A DNA stretch of 64,000 bases from Misgurnus anguillicaudatus. Its lineage: Eukaryota > Chordata > Actinopteri > Cypriniformes > Cobitidae. How positions within the stretch are numbered: the stretch's first letter is position 1; each line of letters opens with the position of its first letter. The notes beneath the pieces were generated by a model. The model was given only the letters and a program-made list of their open reading frames with translations. It had not been told where the DNA came from and searched no databases. The stretch covers positions 20,282,001-20,346,000 of the forward strand of contig NC_073340.2 of the NCBI RefSeq assembly GCF_027580225.2. Direction: 5' to 3'. Shown piece by piece: positions 8,785 to 19,389 of the stretch. The position numbers and the translations under genes were made by a program.

Positions 8785-11700
8785 GTAACACGAGTTTTAT
8801 ATAACGTTAGTTGTTTTTTTATAAGCGCGAGATTTAACACTAACAATTTTTAAGCTGTGATACTTAAAGGATGCACTTAAAATGCAAGACTGAAGCTCTC
8901 AGAGACTCTTCAAATGTTAATGATTTTCTTAACACTTAAGTGTTGGCTACTTGCCCTTTTGATGTAGACAAAACATTTTGACGTTTAAAGCGTAGTTTGT
9001 AGTATCTTATAGTAACACTAAATTCAAATTATATGTTTGTTTAAACAAGCACATGAAAGTTAAGTTAACTCTTACTATACTGTTTGCTCTTTCATGGGCC
9101 GTCCATTTTCCAGTAATATAGCCTTTAATTAAAGGTAGAAAGGTTGTATTTACTACATTAAATGTAAAAAAAAAAGGTTAGAAAGCAACATAACCAACAT
9201 GACTCCGTTTAGGGCTGTGCATGACTATGCATGCTCAACTTAACCAAATAAATTAAATTAAAATAAAGATACTGATACCAAAAATTGCAATTGCTCATTG
9301 TCAATAGTTCACACTAAAAAGATGACATCCAGCCTAGGATTCACGACACAAGCTTAAAACTACATAAAGGCCATATGTTTGCTTATCTTAATATGTTGTG
9401 TGTTTGTGTTGTGTTTCAAGTCTAGTTAGTTTGGCGTGGGCAAAAGTAAAAAAAAATTGATTAACCGCTTATTGAAAAGCGTTTGTTTGGCATTCTTTTT
9501 AAGACAACCCGTATTTAAAAAGTGAACAACATGAAACACCATTTAAACCGTCTCGTTTGTTTGCACACAGAAGCTGGTGAAAATGTGCAATTATTGGACT
9601 ATGGTCCTTTGGGGTGACACTTTGGTTATCCTCCGATTTACTGCCAGGTTTGACCACAAGTGAGCTCGCGTGCTAACTGAAAATGAGTCCTGCTCTCACC
9701 CCCTTTACGAGTTTCCATTTGGGTTGAAAGAAATTGACTTTGGCAAACAAACCATTAATTATAAGCTACACGGTCCCTGTTTTATAAGACAGACTAAACT
9801 GATCCATTTGCACGAAGAGTCATGACATAGTTACAGAAATTGCAACATATTAGTGTCCTGACACAGACATTCTCACAGTCCCATGTTTGTCTGTCAAAAT
9901 ATGAATAGTTTCCCCCTTCATATCCGAAATGTCTTTGCGTTCAGTATCTTGCACAGGCTAAATATTTATTTTCTAATAAAGTTATAAATTAGTGTGCAAG
10001 GACGTTCATAAATTCTCATGTGAGCATATTTTACGCTACTGACAGTTGTTGGTCGTAATCTACGATGTGAGTGTCAAGAATATTTACAAAGTTGTGATGA
10101 ATGTGTTTCCTGAGAGCCAATTGTTTGTTAAACCGATGTTTTTGAATTACATTTATGCATTTGACAGACGGTTTTATCCAAGCAAACGCAATGCTTACAA
10201 TTCAGCTGAACACAAATACTTTTATTTTAGCCTAAATGGGACTTTTAAGTTTATCTGTCATCCTGCTAAATCCTCATTGAATGCCAAACTCTTCTAAAGC
10301 TGACAATAACTAATATTCTGTTAATTCTTTTCAGGAGAAATCAGGTGTTACTGTGACGCCCCGCACTGCGTTGCCACTGGATACATGTGTAAATCTGAGC
10401 TGAACGCGTGTTTCACTAAGGTCCTGGACCCGCTTAACACGAACTCACCTCTAACACACGGATGTTTGGATCCACTTTTAAACTCTGCGGACATGTGCGC
10501 CAGCAAGAGCTTGGACATTTCCGGCATAAGTGCCTCTCCCGTAGAGTGTTGTCATGACGACATGTGTAACTACAGAGGTCTGCATGACCTCGCGCATCCT
10601 CGAGGTGATTCCACAGGTGAGATGAATAACACACATGACTGTGTAAACGAAAGCGTAAAACAATTTGTTGCCTTCAAGTTTTTAGTTATTCAACTTAAAA
10701 TATTAGTTTATTTTTTAAAAGTGTAAAAATTGTTGTCAACTGTTTTTAAGTTGAATAAACTTAAAATTTTAAGTCAACCAGATAACTTACTTTTTAAGTT
10801 GAACCAACTTTTATTTTTTACAGTGACTAGAAAGATTTGACTATTGTATATTGGCTTAGCTGTTTGTTTTACAGCTTACATTCACATTTATGCATTTGGG
10901 AGATGCTTTATTTTAAAGTGCCTTACAATGGATACATTTTTATTAGTATGTGTGTTCCCTTGGATTCAGACCCACAACCTTTGGCGCTGTTAATGCAATG
11001 CTTTACCAGTTTACCAATTATAGAAACCATTTAGATGGTTTTAGATGTCTCCTTATATAAAACACCTGATTTCACTCGTCAGGCTCCTTAATTAACACAC
11101 TTACAAGCTAATAATCAGGTGTTTTTATATATGGAGACATCTAAAATGTTCTGGGAGGGGGGGGGGCGAGGAGTGGAATTGAGAACCACTGGTTTAGATG
11201 ATACATTTCTAACTTTGCACATAATGTGTGGCATTGGATATGGTAATGACACAAAGCAATGCCTGTGTATTGTTTTTATGTAATCATAATGTTCCTGTAG
11301 CTCATCTTGTAAAGAATTGTGTTAGCTGTGCAAAAAGTTGTGGGTTGGATTCTCAGGGAACACGTATACTGTTGAAAACTATATGTTTTAATGTACTGTA
11401 AGTCGCTTTAGATACAATCATCTGCCAAATCCATAAATGTTTACTACTGATACACTTAAATCTTGTACTCTGTGTAAACATGGACCATAATGTGAATGCT
11501 TTTGTATTAGGCACACATTGACTTGCAGTCTTATGGCTCCAAACTGCAGGCTGATATTTAATGGTTTCCAGTGTAGAGGTTGTGGGTAGCTGGCAGTTTA
11601 CCTTTTAGCACTTGGATTCGGATCACATCATTTTTATTGCATGTGGATCATGAAATGTTCCCACTGTGCTGGAATGTGCTTCTCACAGCATCCTTTGACA

Positions 11701-12327
11701 GACTGAAGCGCGTAAACATAATCCCCAGTAATAAAAGAAGGTGCATGGCAATATTGTAAACGAGAGTGAACGCATTAAACACCTTAGCGTTTAATTTAAC
11801 ACAGTTATTCCTCATCGCCATTTCTATTGCATCCAGTGTTTTCTACATTTATGTGTTTCTGAATCTCACTTTTTTTCTTTCCTATTCTCTCTCTTCTAGA
11901 CCGATACCACAGCTCCAATCAAAACCTGATCACAAGGGTGCAGGAGTTAGCCTCAGCTAAAGAGGTGTGGTTCCGGGCGGCGGTGATAGCAGTCCCCATA
12001 GCGGGCGGCCTTATCCTGGTTCTGCTGATTATGCTGGCATTGCGAATGCTTCGTAGTGAGAACAAGCGTCTCCAGGCCCAGCGCCAACAGATGCTGTCTC
12101 GGCTTCACTACAGTTTCCATGGACACCACCATGCCAAAAAAGGCCATGTGGCCAAGCTGGACTTGGAGTGCATGGTGCCTGTAACAGGACATGAGAACTG
12201 CTGCATAGGTTGCGATAAGTTGCGGCAGACAGAGTTGTGTGCCAGAGGAGGAACAGGAGGCGAACGGCTCCTATCTTTGGTTCACTGGGGGATGTACACG
12301 GGGCACGGCAAGATGGAGTTTGTATGA
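8709..12327 (+). CDS. bambi: bambi: BMP and activin membrane-bound inhibitor (complete, 3 exons)
   Basis: Join 8709-8784, 10335-10616, 11900-12327 gives 786 nt, 261 residues, matching the ~260 of tetrapod BAMBI. Order: hydrophobic signal region (about 5-23), a cysteine-rich ectodomain (Cys 30, 32, 37, 44, 51, 69, 80, 97, 98, 103) ending in CCHDDMCN typical of type I TGF-beta receptor three-finger folds, a juxtamembrane stretch, one transmembrane helix (about 146-167, AAVIAVPIAGGLILVLLIML), and a ~90-residue cytoplasmic tail without a kinase domain, ending MYTGHGKMEFV. Known role: a decoy type I receptor at the plasma membrane that associates with TGF-beta/BMP receptors, blocks signalling, and also modulates Wnt. 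I recognise the sequence; fish have bambia and bambib, and it resembles bambia, but I cannot prove the paralogue. It lies 5.2 kb downstream of wac in the same orientation. Start chosen because it opens the signal peptide; -3 is T and +4 is G, a modest Kozak context. Confidence 0.96.
8785..10334 (+). other. bambi intron 1
   Basis: GT-AG intron of 1,550 bp with acceptor TTAATTCTTTTCAG. It is mostly unrecognised AT-rich DNA. A worn V-SINE tail on the minus strand lies at about 10143-10200 (ATTTATGCATTTGACAGACG then TTTTATCCAAGC). Confidence 0.85.
10335..10616 (+). CDS. bambi: bambi coding exon 2 (cysteine-rich ectodomain)
   Basis: Encodes residues 26-120: EIRCYCDAPHCVATGYMCK, the rest of the ten-cysteine ectodomain, CCHDDMCNYRGLHDL and HPRGDST. 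The donor is ACAG|GTGAGA at 10616/10617. Reading through the donor in frame gives a spurious extension to 10726, which is not used. Confidence 0.96.
10675..10825. repeat. AAGTTGAA-type MITE, ending TTTTACAGTG
   Basis: AT-rich DNA with alternating CAACTTAAAA and TTTTAAGTTGAA motifs and a right end TTTTTTACAGTG. It resembles the flanks of the nested element at 47130-48908. The left limit is unclear. Confidence 0.5.
10874..11025 (-). repeat. V-SINE, near full length, minus strand
   Basis: Running right to left: tRNA-like head with a weak A box, a decayed B box region (GGTTGTGGGTCTGAATCC on the minus strand, about 10967-10984), and the tail CTCCCAAATGCATAAATGTG. It pairs with the opposite-strand copy at 11291-11440. 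Confidence 0.75.
11036..11191. repeat. hAT-like remnant with internal hairpin
   Basis: Arms TTAGATGTCTCC...ACCTGATT (from 11041) and AATCAGGT...GGAGACATCTAA (to about 11144) pair over ~30 bp around a ~45-bp loop. The right end GAGAACCACTG matches a common hAT terminus and is followed by TTTAGATG; ATTTAGATG precedes the element, consistent with an 8-bp target duplication. The left terminus is lost. Confidence 0.6.
11291..11440 (+). repeat. V-SINE, full length, plus strand
   Basis: The A-box region GTTCCTGTAGCTCATCTTG, B-box-like GGTTGGATTCTC, linker AACACGTATACTG, and the 3' core GTAAGTCGCTTTAGATACAA then ATCTGCCAAATCCATAAATG are all in order. It is diverged from the consensus, so an old insertion. 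Confidence 0.8.
11900..12327 (+). CDS. bambi: bambi coding exon 3 (transmembrane and cytoplasmic tail)
   Basis: Two bases complete Asp120, then RYHSSNQNLITRVQELASAK, the transmembrane helix, a basic stop-transfer/juxtamembrane segment (RMLRSENKRLQAQRQQM), HYSFHGHHHAKKGHVAKLDL, and the tail to TGA 12325-12327. No kinase motifs are present, as expected for BAMBI. Overlapping frames on both strands (up to 108 codons) are shadows. Confidence 0.96.
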
Positions 12328-12835
12328 CTACTTGGACCTTTCTCAATTGGGACACACACCTGCCTGCTTATAGTAGGCGGGGCCTAAGTAACTGTGTAAA
12401 GTTTCCTGACGTAATTTTATTATTTTCTCTCTCCATGTTTTATTTTATTGTCTCCTTTTCTTGACACGGAGAGCGAAGAAATTTCAAGGACACAAATGTT
12501 TGTGTTTCTCAAAAGCACTTTACTTGAATTAAAGTGGCTGTGGGGCTGAGGTGAAATGGAAGAACTTTAAACCCCGCCCCTCTGAAGCTATGTCCTGTGG
12601 ATCCTGAACTGACACTGAAGACTGAAGGATTCGTCAAGACGGTCTTATTTTGCACATTTGTACAACACCGACGAGATGTCGATGGGTACATGAGAGGGTA
12701 GGGTATGAATGGTTGGATAGTTGCGTTCGAAGCAACTTTTTTTTGAAGAAGAATTTTACACTGACACCAGGGTACAAGTATGGACTGTTTGTTTTAGTCA
12801 AATTGTATGAATAAAAATCCAGTGTTGACTTAAAC
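12328..12835 (+). other. bambi: bambi 3' UTR (probable)
   Basis: No repeats were recognised between the stop codon and the AATAAA at 12810-12815. Cleavage is expected about 15-25 bases later. The length (~0.5 kb) is inferred; longer isoforms are possible. Confidence 0.6.
12810..12815 (+). terminator. polyadenylation signal, bambi
   Basis: Canonical AATAAA about 480 bases past the stop, the first perfect hexamer in the 3' region. Confidence 0.65.
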
Positions 12836-13608
12836 AGATCGCACGCCTCTACTTTTGATTTCATTCATTTCGAGGATTGGTGTAATTGTGTTTTTTAGCT
12901 CTATGTTAGTATTTGTCTTTGACTGATGAAGTTTGGCCAGTAGCAGGAAAATTGACACAGGGGCCTTGTTCTAAAGCAGTGCCCTGCGTCATCTTTGAAA
13001 CCCTTCCAAAAGGGACACATTACATGTCTCTGGCTCTCTCGTCCTTCTCTTGGGACTAATACTGGAGGTAGAGCGAGTATTTATTTAGTAAGTGAGGGAA
13101 TGTCAGTAAGCTGTGAGTTCAGAGTCCTTTTGCCTACGCTCAAAGAACACAGTAATTCCCTTGTATGTATTCTGGCTTGACTTTACAATCCACAAATCAC
13201 AGACAGATTTGAGAACTGTGAAACGTTTTGACCTGCTTTGAAAATAGGCTAGCAGCTCTACACACTAACTGTTCTTATGACTGTGACGTTACCAGCAGCG
13301 ATGGCTAACATTCCAGCTAGTTTAGTTCATTGCAGTAGATGTGCATGGCATAAGCTTACATGATCCTGTTTATTCTTTGGGATAATTGCTGGTGAAATGG
13401 ACACTGAGATATGTTAGATGTGCGTTAAATAATTAAATACATTGTTGATGTGTCTATAAACTAACTTAGAATGTAAACCTACAAGATACATTATGTATAT
13501 GCTTGGCTGAAAAGAGTGCCTGAGTCCCGAACAGTGTTAAGAGGACTATTCCACAATTTAGGTGCGAAAAAGCTGTACCTCCTTTGATGGATTTTACTAT
13601 CCTAGTAA

Positions 13609-14257
13609 CTAGGACTGCACTATATTGAAGCAAAATGCGATATGCAATAACTTGCTAAATTGTGCAATAAACGAAATATGATACTATAATGCTAATGTTA
13701 TAATGCTAATGCTTAAGTTTATAAAATCAACCAACATACGTTTCACATTCTTGCTGATCGTCGTTAATCATCTTCCACATGTCTCTTTGTTAAAACATTG
13801 ACTATACATAACCGTTATAGCCAATAACTTGTTAAATGATGCAATAAACGAAATATGATACTATAATGCTAATGTTATCATGCTAATGCTAACGTTTGTA
13901 AAATCAATCAACTTAGATGTTTCACATTCTATTTGATCATTGATCATCTTCCATATGTTTCTTTGCTAAAACTTTGACTATACATAAATGTTATAGCCAA
14001 TAACTTGCTAAATGATGCAATAAACGAAATATGATACTATAATGCTAATGTTATAATGCTAATGCTAAAGTTTGTAAAATCAATCAACTTACATGTTTCA
14101 CATTCTATCTAATCGTTGATCATCTTCCATATGTTTCTTTGCTAAAACTTTGAGTATACATAACCGTATTAAAATTAATTCGTTATTTTAAACTATTGCA
14201 TATATGTGCACATCTGTGATATTTTGATTGTTTCGATATATTATGCAGCCCCACTAG
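13609..14257. mobile_element. hAT-like non-autonomous element with internal tandem repeats
   Basis: Left end TAACTAGGACTGCACTATAT and right end ATATATTATGCAGCCCCACT match an hAT terminus of the TAGGGCTGCAC type in inverted orientation. The body is mostly the tandem array at 13645-14168. No transposase is visible. Confidence 0.65.
13645..14168. repeat. Tandem array, ~177-bp unit, about 3 copies
   Basis: Units start at CAATAACTTG, positions 13645, 13822 and 13998 (spacings 177 and 176). Each contains TGCAATAAACGAAATATGAT, repeated ATGCTAAT words and TTTCACATTCT. Copies 2 and 3 are the most alike. Confidence 0.9.
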
Positions 14258-14527
14258 GAACTTAAAAAAAAACTACTAAAAAAGTTAAAGTACATTGACA
14301 AGTAACGAGTTCATTTTTCCAGTGATTTGTGGAGTAGTGTTACAAAATGCTGGATGGTTGTCGCAGCTGGGAAGTCCGATTCATTTCCTCCAGACTAAAT
14401 AAACAAAATTACAGATTCCTTGCACAAAAAGTCCTAACTTTGAAGTTTATTATTCTCACAATATTTTATTTTATTTATTTTATTTCTGTACCAGATAAAA
14501 ACTTCTTTCATTGCAAATATTGTGACC

Positions 14528-14819
14528 TTAAATGGATAGTTCATCCAAAAATGAAAAAAATCATTACATTTCTTTATTCTGCTGAACACAAAAGAGGATA
14601 TTTTGAGAAATGTTTGTAAACAAATCGTTTTTGAGCACCACTCACTTTAATTGCATTTTTTCTACTATGGGAGCCAATGGAACTACTTGATTAAGCATTG
14701 CTCAAAACATCATCTGTGTTCGGCAGAGCAGAAATTGTGTATAGGTTTGAAACAAATTAAGGGTAAGTTAATGACATAATTTTCATTTTTGTGGGAACTA
14801 TCCCTTTAAAAATCTATTT
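14528..14819. repeat. MITE with TTAAAGGGATAGTTC-type ends, copy 1
   Basis: Left end TTAAATGGATAGTTCATCCA, right end (inverted) TTAAAGGGATAGTTCCCACA, about 30-bp arms, TTAA at both borders. A second copy is at 53628-53879, and a right-end relative closes the palindrome at 63404. Confidence 0.85.
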
Positions 14820-14869
14820 TCCGTGTAGCGTTTTCTTGTAGCAGTGTGGCTCTTCATTATAGCATGTTG

Positions 14870-15110
14870 TACGTGACACCTGGCTTCCTTCTCTCTCCCA
14901 CTCCGTGTCTTCAGCTGACCTTGCTGTATGTCAGGAACCCAGAAAGATGCCATTAGCTAGCCGACCACTTAACAGACGCTTGCATTAGTGAGTTTAGCCT
15001 CCCCCTGGACTATTAGTGTTGGGTTAATGATAACAAAAGCCTGGGAGTTTGTACAAGCTAATGATCCCAGTATTCTCAGCTTCACTGTGACCTGCAAATC
15101 TGACGCCAAA
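14870..15110. other. Repeat-free block, possible conserved non-coding element
   Basis: Balanced base composition and no recognisable repeat; contains CATTAGCTAGC, GGGTTAATGATAAC and GCTAATGATCC homeodomain-like TAAT/ATTA cores. No open frame. Regulatory function is only a suggestion. Confidence 0.25.
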
Positions 15111-15289
15111 TAACCTTTTATTCATATAAAAAAATCTTAACACATTTTTTATTTCTTTGATATGATCATCAATAGTTAACTAGAGCTATTTATATGCGAG
15201 TACAGTACTGCTCAATGCATATCTTAATATATTATTATTCATATAAACAAGTTTATCATAAAGTGTTAAGAATGAGATCCTACGGTGCA

Positions 15290-15520
15290 TTTTGTAAAAA
15301 CCATCTTGCCGTTCAGTTAAAAGCAGCATGAGGTGTGTCCACATCGCTCATTGCCGTGGCAGTAGTCAGCTTGGCCGTTGTATTGACATGCAAATTTAAC
15401 AAGGGCACCGGCTGAGTCGTCTTTACAAGCTTTAATTTGTTTTGAATTGACTTCAAACTGCCCTTGCTTTTCTATTCATCAGTGCAGTTTTATTGAGCCA
15501 GTACACCCCCATGCAGTCTC
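15290..15520. other. Repeat-free block, possible conserved non-coding element
   Basis: Unique-looking DNA (CATCTTGCCGTTCAG, CATTGCCGTGGCAGTAGTCA, GACATGCAAATTTAACAAGG) with a near-octamer ATGCAAAT at about 15388. No frame or repeat signature. Confidence 0.25.
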
Positions 15521-15879
15521 TAAATAAAGTTACTTTAATGTTTTTTTTTGTGTGTGTGTGTCCTGACTGAGGGGTGTTAATCTCTGCATGGCGCATGTCC
15601 ATGTGACTTCATCATGCATGTCATCCAAACAGATGCATAGTCTTTTACATATTTTCATTGTAGATTATATCCAAGCAACTTGCAAAAACATGTTGCATGA
15701 AGTCATATATTGTGCAGAGCATGAGGTAGACAATATTTATTTCTTGATTATGCCAGTGAATGTATTTCAGTACTGATGCAATACAGAGAGCAACTAGTTG
15801 AAAGGTTTCTGGACCTTTTTGCCTCTTAAACACTTTTGGCCTTTTCCAAAACGGTGAAATCGAACCCAAGCTAGCGTTT

Positions 15880-16680
15880 CCTGTGTAGTTCGGATAATCA
15901 TAACAGTTTCCCTCTTTACCTCGCTTGATTATTTCTCAGTTTAACCAGTGAAATAAACCAGGACACTCCTAACAAACAAACACAATCTGTCATTCCACAA
16001 AGCTTATTTAGCTAAGCAGAATTTGGATGTAAGTTGTTGACATTAAAACTCAAGTGACAGTCCTCTGACAAGAGTCCATTTAATGGACACAGAAACTAAA
16101 TATTTAAGTGACCCGGAGAGTGAAGATCAGAGATCTGCTTTGAAGGAAGCAAAACGCAAACTGGAATGATGTCTTCATCTGCCACTCACGTCTAAACATT
16201 TATGCAAAAGTCAAGATAACATTTATATATGTTCAATCAAATAATAATAATAATAATGTCATGTCTATCTATCTGTCTGTCTGTTTTGTAAGGTATGATG
16301 ATTTCTCCTTTAAAAGCCAACCAAAGATGGTTGAACAATTCGGGGCTCTTAAAAACAACCTTTAAAAACTGACCCCACTCAACTTCTCTGGACTAATGGA
16401 GTCAGGTTTATCTCAAATGCCAAATATGGCCAGGCCTAAGGGGGAGCTTTTAGCCCCAGGGATTGATTGTGACCGGACTGTTGAAGTTTTCGTAAAAGCA
16501 GAAGCAGATGTGAGTGGCATGTGTTACCACGACCTTCTTTACTACAAAGCTTTCACATTAATTTGATATAGTTTGATTTAAATATCTGTATATAAATCCA
16601 GATATCATTTCTGAAAACCTAGTTTTAGTCATGTTTACAATCTAGGTTTTATCAAATTAATTCACATGCCAAATAGGCTA
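15880..16680. other. Spacer with microsatellites, nothing else recognised
   Basis: Short AAT repeats followed by TATC/TGTC tracts at about 16240-16285. The rest has no recognisable gene or mobile element. Confidence 0.4.
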
Positions 16681-16689
16681 AACTTCTAT

Positions 16690-17060
16690 ATATTACCCTC
16701 TAATGAATTTCACGTGGAAGGTGAAGAAGGAAAATGTTTTACATCTAAGGTGAGAATAGAAGAAGGGGGGATAATAAAGGTTGCGTGCATGCTTGAGACT
16801 AATAATGGATTTCACAGACACCGAATTGGCTCCTAGCCCGAGAAGCCTCTTATCTTTTCTCTTCTCTCCTTTAAAACTGTGACACACACCCTGATTTTGC
16901 AGCCATAGCCTGAGGCCTCCTGTGGAGATATAATGTGTATGTATTGTGATCGCAGAGCCCTGGATTATAGCACTGAAAGAGGAGTAGTCTGTGTATCTGT
17001 TGCTCCTGTCTTCCGCTATGTTGCCACTGAAAAGCATCAGCATTAATGTAGCATTAATGC
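16690..17060. other. Repeat-free block, possible conserved non-coding element
   Basis: Moderately GC-rich for this window, with a 146-codon open frame on the minus strand that shows no family features and no splice context. Includes CTTATCT (GATA-like), TTTGCAGCCATAGCC and GCATTAATGTAGCATTAATG (direct GCATTAATG repeat). Best read as non-coding. Confidence 0.25.
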
Positions 17061-17277
17061 AGCCCAACGCTTCAGGGCTATATATACTTTTATACTTTTT
17101 ATCAAAGTTATTGCTCAGATGATGCTCTTTCATAGCTCAAGAGATTTGATGGAGTTCTCTTGTTTCTCATTAAAAAAAATCAAAAATACAATTTTATAAA
17201 CTTTACTTTTATAATTTATAGCAACTCCTCACCAGTCAGGAAAGTTGAAATTAATTGTAAATTCAAGTTGATTCACC

Positions 17278-17561
17278 TTAAAGCAACACTATGTAGTTTT
17301 TTACTTTTAAATAATGTCTGAAATAATTATTTCAGTGATAGAACAACTTTTAACTGGACAAATTGTACTGTTGCTGCAACCTGAGCAGCCTCCTAGCTGC
17401 TACAAGCACACTCTGAAAGTGGCGGTGGAGGGTAGGAAACACAGCCCCGCCCCTCCCCCTGCCTGCAGAAGAGTGTCTGATACCAGGCACTGTTGCGCTT
17501 TTCAACCACATGGGGGAGCTGTAAGTCATTTTTACATGGAAACTACATAGTGTTGCTTTAA
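17278..17561. repeat. MITE with TTAAAGCAACACTATGTAG ends
   Basis: Both ends read inward TTAAAGCAACACTATGTAGT, near-perfect over about 22 bp, with TTAA at the borders. The interior contains GGCGGTGG and GCCCCGCCCCTCCCC. Well-preserved TIRs suggest a relatively young insertion. Confidence 0.9.
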
Positions 17562-17791
17562 AAAATTAAAAGTGCAACAAGAAATTTTTTCATTGTATCA
17601 GCTTAAAGAACAAAGTGAGATAATCTTCATTTAAAGATTGACTTTTAAAATCTCAATGAATTGACTTTTGAATGCCGACTTGGCAAATCTGACCTCAGTT
17701 TGTTATATTGTTGGGATCTCTTGTGAAACTCTAATGGGGATATTTTGTTGATGTATCTCCCCAGGAGAAACATCTGAAATACATGATATTA

Positions 17792-18291
17792 CAACCCAGT
17801 ATCACGAAATAACATACCTATAGTCACGTAAATTTGTGAGTCTTTTCCGTGACACTAACACGTTTTTCTGCCTTTTTGCATGAAAATGTCACGTTTTTTG
17901 TTTACGTGTCACTGTCACGTATTTGTTACTCAGCTGTTTTGTCCTATTTTCTTACCATTGTCGGTTCGGTTTAGGGTTAGATTGACATAAAATGACATCC
18001 TTACCCAAACCCAACTGTAATCCTAATGCCAGGGGCCAATGGTTTAAAAATTATAAAAAAACAAATCATAAAATAAAACATATATACAAATACTTAAAGT
18101 GACTTCCTAAAACCGAAGCGTCAATCGTTTGAAAACAGTACAAAAAAGTTGAGTAACAAATACGTGACAGTGACACGTAAACAGAAATACGCGACATGTT
18201 CATGCAAAAAGGTAGAAAAGCGTGTCAGTGTCACGTAAAAGACTCACAAATTTACGTGACTATAGGTACATAATTTCGTGATTCAGGGTTG
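17792..18291. repeat. Long palindromic element, CAACCCAG/ATCACG family, copy 1
   Basis: Inverted arms over ~200 bp each: CAACCCAGTATCACGAAAT...TAGTCACGTAAATTTGTGAG on the left and the complement on the right. Both arms share CACGTTTTTCTGCC-type and GTTTACGTGTCACTGTCACG-type words. The core holds TTAGGGTTAG and CCCAAACCCAAC. GATATTA lies on both sides, probably part of a target duplication. Confidence 0.85.
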
Positions 18292-18420
18292 GGATATTAA
18301 GTTAATGTTTTAATTTGCTCTCAATTTAATCTCATTGCTGTCTAAGAGAAACAATAAAGAAATTAAAGGGATCTGACCTATGATTTTCTTTTGTATGCAA
18401 TAAAAATAATAATGCTTGAA

Positions 18421-19385
18421 AAAGTTTTTCACAGCGATGCCATAGAAGAACCATTTTTGGTTCCTTAAAGAACCATTACTTTCATGCCTTTTTTTAAATT
18501 GTGGGTCGACTTGGTACCCACTTGTTGGTCACACAATGGGATAAGATAGGTCGGGGAAAGTCACTTGGCTGTTGCAGTAAATAACACACAATGAAAGTTT
18601 AGTCCAACTACAACTAGAAACGACAATAATCTGCAACTAAAACTTACATTTCATTAATAAAAACCAAAGGAAAATCCATAGAGTACTCACTTAAAAGAGA
18701 AAAAACAGATTTTTTTCAAGATGTTATATAAGGCTCAGGTGTGCCTAATGTGTCTGTGAAGTTTCAGCTCAAAATACCCCACAGATCATTTGTTATAGCA
18801 CGTCCAAAATGGCCCTATTTGGGTGGGAGCAGAAAAGTGCACATTTAAATGCAAATGAGCTATACTGCCCTCACTCCCTTACCAAGAGACAGTGAGTGCT
18901 TTCGGTTAAAATTATATCTGATTCTTGAGAATACACTTTTTAGGATGTGCACATTTTGAAAAGCTTTTGGGTAAAATTAACCAGTCAGGCAGTGGCTGTG
19001 GGCGGGACTTTGTTTGTGTGACATCACATTAACAAGAGAATCAAAACCGCATGACTAAAGAGACTGCTTTGGTTTAATGGGGTTTAAAAAATATGGAGTG
19101 GGTGGATTTTTTTCATTGTAGGGTGGTTGTGTTTACACACTGCCCACACACATGTCCAAACACCTTGTAAAAGTGGATTTTATATGTGCCTTTAAAATAT
19201 GTTGATGGGTCCTGGGATAGATTATACCGATTTGAATGGGTTGCAAAATGAAAAACTTGAGTACGTCTGGTCTAAAGAACCTTTATTTACTATAAAAACC
19301 TTTTTTTAAACAGAAAGCTTGTTTGTATATATTTAAGGTAAAATATTCAGCCAAAAATGGTTCTTCTGGCATTGCAAAGCACCTT
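18421..19385. repeat. GGTTCTT-type MITE expanded by an internal insertion
   Basis: The termini pair imperfectly: GCGATGCCATAGAAGAACC on the left; GGTTCTTCTGGCATTGC on the right. The adjacent CATTTTTGGTTCC/GGTTCTTTA words are typical of this fish MITE. The ~0.6-kb middle (about 18680-19240, with CCTATTTGGGTGGGAGCAG and ATGCAAATGAGC) looks like a second, unidentified repeat. Confidence 0.6.
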
Positions 19386-19389
19386 CATT

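Larger units (their letters stand above)
10617..11899 (+). other. bambi intron 2
   Basis: GT-AG intron of 1,283 bp with acceptor CTCTCTCTTCTAG. It holds a short MITE, two V-SINEs in opposite orientations and an hAT-like hairpin remnant, each listed separately. Confidence 0.9.

Noticed and set aside
8582..8788. 68-codon frame overlapping bambi exon 1
   Set aside because: Different frame from the signal peptide; the frame starting at 8709 gives the known BAMBI start.
10385..10726. bambi ectodomain frame read through to 10726
   Set aside because: Everything after 10616 is intron; the GT donor at 10617 and the phase match to 11900 give the family's protein.
11938..12327. Stand-alone gene starting at 11938
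   Set aside because: The first codon is GTG (Val133 of bambi), and the frame is simply exon 3.
16693..17133. 146-codon open frame on the minus strand
   Set aside because: No recognisable family, odd composition and no splice signals; the underlying DNA looks more like non-coding unique sequence.
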